DNA of 17,706 nucleotides. It comes from Deltaproteobacteria bacterium. GTDB taxonomy: Bacteria > Desulfobacterota > Desulfobacteria > Desulfobacterales > C00003060. The translations under genes were made by a program, and so were the position numbers. The notes beneath the pieces are model-generated. The model was not told the origin of the DNA. It saw nothing but the letters and a program-made list of their open reading frames with translations, and searched no databases. The DNA is taken from the NCBI GenBank assembly GCA_019309815.1, contig JAFDFO010000016.1, positions 1 to 17,706 of the forward strand, in the 5' to 3' direction. Positions 14,342 to 17,706 of the stretch are shown here, one piece after another (within the stretch, counting starts at the first letter, position 1; the number at the start of each line of letters is the position of its first letter).

Positions 14342-15940
14342 ATGATCGTAACTTGTGAAAAATGCGATACAAGCTTCGAACTTGATGACGGTCTGATTAA
14401 AGAATCAGGCTCCGAGGTTAAGTGCTCAGAATGTGAGAACGTATTTATGGTCTACAAGCCTGATGCGCCCGGGGAGCCTGAAGCTGTGACAGAATCCAAA
14501 GAAGAGCCAGTGGATTCTCCGAGTACTGAAGAAGACCTGGCTGGAGACATATTTGACGCGGATGATCTTGGTCTTGAAGACGAGTCCGAGGAGTCTATAC
14601 CGGAATTTGAGGAGGCTGCTGCCGAAGAGCCGCCTGAAGCTCCGAAGGAAACGGCCGAAGAAGAGCTTGATTTTGGAGAAATTAGCGATGCTATAGAAGA
14701 ACCCGCTGAAGAAGAGCCTGTTGAAGAAGACTTTGATCTCGATGCAATTGCCGAAGCGGTAGAGCAGGTTGCCGAGGACGAACCCGTTGAAGAACTTGAT
14801 CTTGGAGGTATTGACGAAGCTCCTGGGGAAGTTGCTGAAGCCGAGCCTGTTGAAGAGGAATTGGATCTTGAAGGGATAGGCGAAGCATTAGAGGAACCCA
14901 CTGAAGCCGAACCTGTGGAAGAGGAATTAGATCTTGAAGGGATTGGGGAAGCTTTAGAGGAGCCCGCCGAAGCCGAACCTGTGGAGGAACTCGATGTTGG
15001 GGATATTGGCGAAGCTCTGGAGGAAGCCGCTGAGGAAAAATCGTTTGATGAAGAGCTCGATCTCGAGAGCATCAGTCGTGCCGTGGAAGAGGCTGCTGAC
15101 GCACCAGAGTTGGTATCCGACGAGATGGAAGATGAAATACTCGATTTCGACCTGATAGATGCCGAAGAAGCAACACCCAAAGAGGTTACGTTTGAAGAGA
15201 TTGGTGTTGAAGAGGAATTTACCGCTGAAGAAGCAGCCCCGGAAAAGGTAGAGGCTCCTGTGGAGATAGCACTTGAACCTGAGGAGGAGGAAGAGGAGGA
15301 AGAAGAAGAGCTCGAAGAGGAAATGCCGCCTCCAGTCCCCGAGGATATACCCGCGCCCCCTTCCTCGGCCATGAAGGGCCCGGGACGCCAGAGACGGATA
15401 CGTGCGCCTATCATGATTCTTCTGATACTGGGTCTGTTGGGCGGCGGGGCTTATGGTGGGTATATGTATCTCAAGAGTTCTGGTACCAGTATACCGTATC
15501 TCGAATTCCTCACAGGCCCCGAAGAAACAACAACAGTTGACCCGGGCAACGTCCTTATAACCGTGGTTGAGCAGGACATAAGCACCCGATTTGTTGAGAA
15601 CGCTGTGGCTGGCAGACTGTTTGTCATCGACGGAAAGGTCAGAAACAGCTACCCTGCAGCACGCAACTTCATCATGGTCAAAGGGGCTCTCTACGCAGCG
15701 GATGGAAAGGCCGTTAAGGAGAGCATGGTATTCTGCGGCAACGTCTTTCCGGACAGTGAACTCCAAGCCGCAGACAAGGCAACGATAGACGCGAGGTTGC
15801 GCAATAGATTCGGGGATCAAAGATCTAATTTTCAGGTTACACCCGGCAAGGTGCTCCCCTTCATGATTGTGTTCTCTGACCTGCCTCAGGAGTTTGGCGA
15901 GTACAGTGTTCAGGTCGTGAGTTCAGCGGCCGCGCAATAG
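14342..15940 (+). CDS. Zinc-ribbon (MJ0042-type)/DUF3426 membrane protein with acidic tandem repeats
   Basis: A 532-residue single-pass membrane protein of unknown function. Residues 1-36 are a zinc ribbon with Cys5, Cys8, Cys28 and Cys31. Residues 40-340 are extremely acidic. Within them, 103-254 hold seven tandem units of 21-22 residues with the pattern EPVEEELDLEGIGEALEEP, followed later by a Glu run (313-327) and a Pro-rich stretch. A transmembrane segment lies at about 356-377 after a basic patch (RQRRIR), so the zinc ribbon and acidic part should be cytoplasmic. The extracytoplasmic part (about 400-528) resembles DUF3426 (ITVVEQDISTRFV, FVIDGKVRNSYPAARNFI, PFMIVFSDLP). AGGGG precedes the ATG at 6 nt. 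Zinc-ribbon/DUF3426 proteins are common in Proteobacteria but lack an assigned function. Confidence 0.88.
   Translation: MIVTCEKCDTSFELDDGLIKESGSEVKCSECENVFMVYKPDAPGEPEAVTESKEEPVDSPSTEEDLAGDIFDADDLGLEDESEESIPEFEEAAAEEPPEAPKETAEEELDFGEISDAIEEPAEEEPVEEDFDLDAIAEAVEQVAEDEPVEELDLGGIDEAPGEVAEAEPVEEELDLEGIGEALEEPTEAEPVEEELDLEGIGEALEEPAEAEPVEELDVGDIGEALEEAAEEKSFDEELDLESISRAVEEAADAPELVSDEMEDEILDFDLIDAEEATPKEVTFEEIGVEEEFTAEEAAPEKVEAPVEIALEPEEEEEEEEEELEEEMPPPVPEDIPAPPSSAMKGPGRQRRIRAPIMILLILGLLGGGAYGGYMYLKSSGTSIPYLEFLTGPEETTTVDPGNVLITVVEQDISTRFVENAVAGRLFVIDGKVRNSYPAARNFIMVKGALYAADGKAVKESMVFCGNVFPDSELQAADKATIDARLRNRFGDQRSNFQVTPGKVLPFMIVFSDLPQEFGEYSVQVVSSAAAQ
14648..15103 (+). repeat. Seven in-frame 63-66-bp coding repeats
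   Basis: Units of 66, 66, 63, 66, 66, 63 and 66 bp encode residues 103-254 of the zinc-ribbon protein. Units 4 and 5 (EPVEEELDLEGIGEALEEP) differ at only one residue, suggesting a recent duplication. Confidence 0.85.
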
Positions 15941-15948
15941 GGTCGTTT

Positions 15949-16167
15949 GCCGTTAACCGTTAAAAGCATATCTTGTGGGATCAAGATCCTATTTGTTTGT
16001 TGGTTTCTTTTCAATCATCAATCAACAATCATAAATCATCAATCCTAAGCCGTTCACCGTTGACCGTTAAACGGCATGCCTTTTGGGGTTAAGATCCTAT
16101 TGTTCATTGGTTTGTTTGCAATCGCCAATCAACAATCATAAATCATCAATCGTTAGGTTCCGTTCAC
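15949..16167. repeat. 105-bp dispersed element, copies 2 and 3, head to tail
   Basis: Copy 2 (about 15949-16045) and copy 3 (about 16050-16164) each read CCGTTAACCGTTAAA-like, then GGGATCAAGATCC-like, then AATCAACAATCATAAATCAT heptads. Copy 2 starts 8 bp after the zinc-ribbon gene stop. The rest of the 352-bp spacer up to the channel gene holds only a promoter candidate. Confidence 0.8.
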
Positions 16168-16240
16168 CGCGACCTGCCCACTCTGAAATTCATCCTTACC
16201 TTATGCGCGTTTCGTGCGATGTGAGACCCCCAAAAATATA

Positions 16241-16269
16241 TTGAATTTTATAAGCAATCTCTATATCCT
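16241..16269 (+). promoter_or_regulatory. Candidate promoter of the potassium channel gene
   Basis: TTGAAT (16241-16246), a 17-bp spacer and TATCCT (16264-16269), each a 4/6 match. Initiation near 16276 would give a leader of only about 16 nt, just including the strong GGAGGAGG ribosome site (16279-16286). Confidence 0.35.
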
Positions 16270-16292
16270 CACGGGAACGGAGGAGGTACATT

Positions 16293-17306
16293 GTGGGCCG
16301 AATCCCCTTTCTTGTCATCGGCATTCTCATTGCAGTTCTGATAGTCTCGGGTGGTACCACCGGATACATGGTTATCGAGGGCTGGACCTTTGAAGACGCC
16401 CTCTACATGACGGTCATCACCCTGAGCACTGTCGGATACGGCGAGGTTCTGAAGTTGTCCTCGAAAGGGCACATCTTTACGATGGTCCTGATAGTCACGG
16501 GGGTGGGTTTTGTCTTCTATCTCGCAGGAAGCATAATTCGGTTTATGGTAGAGGGTCGTATCAGGGACATCCTCGGGAGGCGTAAATTGGAAAAAAAGAT
16601 CCGTGCACAAAAAGGTCATTACATCATTTGTGGTTTTGGGCGCGTGGGCAGCTCTATCTACGACAGCCTCGCCAGTGAATCCCTTGACATTGTCCTGATA
16701 GAACAAGATCCGGACAGGGTCTCAAAGCTGCAGGAACTAAACATCCTGCACGTTGCGGGTAACGCTACCAGTGAAGAAAACCTGGTCATGGCAGGCGTTG
16801 AAAATGCGCGGGGACTGGTCGCTGCGTTGAAAACGGACAGTGACAACGTGTATGTGACGTTGAGTGCCCGGCAGCTCAATCCTGACTTGTTCATTTTGGC
16901 ACGGGCAGAGGAGGAGCAGGCGGAAAAGAAGATGCTTGCCGCCGGTGCCAACAAGGTTGTCTGCCCATACAGCATGGGAGCTCACCGCATGGCCCAGACC
17001 ATACTGAGCCCGACAGTTACCGACTTCCTGGATCTGGCCTTGATGGGTGCCAACCAGGACATCCAGATGCAGGAGATGCCCGTGGATCCTTCGTCAAAAC
17101 TGACCAATGTGGCTCTCCAGGACTCCGGGATCCGGCAGGAACTCGACCTGATCATCGTAGCAGTGAAGAAAGCTGCAGGGGGAATGCTCTTTAACCCCTC
17201 ATCCAGGACAGAGTTCGAAGCCGGGGATACAGTGATCACCATTGGGGACGCAGACAACCTGAAGCGACTCAGAAAACAACTCGATCCAAAAGCTCGGGGG
17301 GTATAG
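16293..17306 (+). CDS. Two-TM potassium channel with TrkA/RCK regulatory domains (MthK-like)
   Basis: Probable inner-membrane potassium channel of 337 residues. TM1 is at about 7-24, the pore helix at 33-44, the selectivity filter TVGYG at 46-50 and TM2 at about 62-85. The TrkA-N/RCK domain starts at 109 with GHYIICGFGRVGSS, a Rossmann GxGxxG (Gly114, Gly116, Gly119), and an acidic residue at the end of the second strand (Glu137 in VLIEQD), which suggests NAD(H) or another nucleotide as ligand. A TrkA-C domain occupies about 245-330. The architecture matches the MthK/Kch-type one-gene channel, not the KtrAB/TrkAH two-gene uptake systems. The start is GTG at 16293 behind GGAGGAGG. The gene is alone, flanked by copies of the 105-bp element in opposite orientations. 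Confidence 0.93.
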   Translation: MGRIPFLVIGILIAVLIVSGGTTGYMVIEGWTFEDALYMTVITLSTVGYGEVLKLSSKGHIFTMVLIVTGVGFVFYLAGSIIRFMVEGRIRDILGRRKLEKKIRAQKGHYIICGFGRVGSSIYDSLASESLDIVLIEQDPDRVSKLQELNILHVAGNATSEENLVMAGVENARGLVAALKTDSDNVYVTLSARQLNPDLFILARAEEEQAEKKMLAAGANKVVCPYSMGAHRMAQTILSPTVTDFLDLALMGANQDIQMQEMPVDPSSKLTNVALQDSGIRQELDLIIVAVKKAAGGMLFNPSSRTEFEAGDTVITIGDADNLKRLRKQLDPKARGV

Positions 17307-17465
17307 CCGGCTTCCTCTTGTTGTTCACCAAGTGCTTACCTGGAAGGTCAGAACTCCTTTTCCCTTTTCTATGCGCCGCGCAGCAAAGATTCACCGCCCC
17401 TCATGTGGGTTTTCCCTCCCTAATGTCATTTCGACCCCCGGGAGAAATCTTGTCTTCGACAGAAA
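17307..17465. other. Spacer after the channel gene, no gene seen
   Basis: No convincing reading frame. TGTCATTTCGACC (17425-17437) is an imperfect inverse match of GGTTGAAACGACA (17579-17591), so the GC-rich inverted repeat at 17466-17545 appears nested inside an outer one. No T-tract terminator for the channel gene was found. Confidence 0.4.
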
Positions 17466-17545
17466 TGTAGGGGCGGGGTTTATCCCCGCCCGTTTACGCG
17501 CTCAGGCGCTATGAATTTCGGGCGGGGATAAACCCCGCCCCTACA
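17466..17545. repeat. Perfect 27-bp GC-rich inverted repeat (REP/BIME-like)
   Basis: TGTAGGGGCGGGGTTTATCC and onward (17466-17492) is the exact inverse complement of 17519-17545, with a 26-nt centre. Each arm is itself a small hairpin: GGGCGGGG and CCCCGCCC pair around TTTAT. No T-run follows, so it looks like an extragenic palindromic pair more than a terminator. Confidence 0.88.
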
Positions 17546-17596
17546 CTGTTTTCGGAAGGCCAAATGTTTGTTCATCCTGGTTGAAACGACAGAAAA

Positions 17597-17706
17597 ACGG
17601 ACAACGGCTCTATGATTGACTATTGAAGATTGAAGATTGAAAGAAACAACGGAGACTGGGATCGTGATCCCACAAGATATGCTTTTAGCGGTGAACGGAC
17701 AACGGT
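17597..17706. repeat. 105-bp dispersed element, copy 4, inverted
   Basis: Read on the minus strand it gives CCGTTCACCGCTAAAAGCAT, then a perfect 7-bp dyad TGGGATC-AC-GATCCCA (17672-17657), TTCAATC heptads and AGAGCCGTTG. It is in opposite orientation to copies 1-3 and may continue beyond the window. Confidence 0.8.

Noticed and set aside
14452..15414. 320-residue minus-strand frame rich in serine
   Set aside because: It is the antisense of the Glu-rich part of the zinc-ribbon protein; GAA/GAG codons read backwards give TTC/CTC or, in this frame, Ser runs. No domain and no ribosome site.
14954..15820. 288-residue minus-strand frame
   Set aside because: Antisense to the same gene, Phe/Leu-rich and low complexity. 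The sense strand has a zinc ribbon, a TM segment and a DUF3426-like domain.
15949..16167. Possible CRISPR array
   Set aside because: The repeated units are degenerate 7-nt words without unique spacers of regular length, and no cas gene is present.
17332..17514. 60-residue plus-strand frame after the channel gene
   Set aside because: It ends inside the GC-rich inverted repeat and shows no domain or ribosome site.

Overview
The window looks like chromosomal DNA of a Gram-negative, probably anaerobic bacterium, most likely a Desulfobacterota (former Deltaproteobacteria) relative. That placement is an inference from three things: a stand-alone etfBA pair, a zinc-ribbon/DUF3426 membrane protein, and intergenic spacers crowded with short repeats. 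No rRNA, tRNA, CRISPR array, phage gene or intact transposase was seen. Most genes are housekeeping or metabolic.

Layout. At the left edge, on the minus strand, lies the start of a Tat-exported TPR/N-acetylmuramoyl-L-alanine amidase (1-529). Upstream of it is a 917-residue outer-membrane-type lipoprotein with a DUF799/GNA1162-like domain, an FN3 domain and two beta-helix lobes (614-3367). Its upstream region carries a sigma70-like promoter and a perfect CRP-type palindrome. Next is leuA (4001-5554, minus), preceded by a leader peptide with a run of Leu codons and by mutually exclusive hairpins, which together form a classical attenuator. A small PilZ protein (6283-6624, plus) follows. The minus strand then carries ispB-rimO (overlapping by 4 bp), etfB-etfA and birA. 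Divergent from birA is a CbpA-type DnaJ (12580-13512). After it come hpt plus a zinc-ribbon/DUF3426 membrane protein as a two-gene operon (13804-15940), and finally a single-subunit TrkA/RCK potassium channel (16293-17306).

The most informative find is the leu attenuator at 5794-5990. It has a TTGACA promoter with 17-bp spacing, a 22-codon leader peptide with 10 Leu among codons 3-15, and a segment overlapping its last codons that competes with a strong Rho-independent terminator for the same partner strand. In textbook fashion, this would couple leuA transcription to charged tRNA-Leu.

The second theme is the spacers. Nearly every one is filled with degenerate arrays that share a 7-nt period (a few have 8 nt) but belong to several unrelated sequence families. 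Larger dispersed elements are built around them: a 27-bp inverted-repeat module in two copies and a roughly 105-bp element in four copies. The arrays reach into coding sequence and supply the C-terminal codons and stop of the lipoprotein and of BirA. They also separate etfB from etfA, sit between the attenuator and leuA, and occupy the leader of rimO, which has no visible Shine-Dalgarno.
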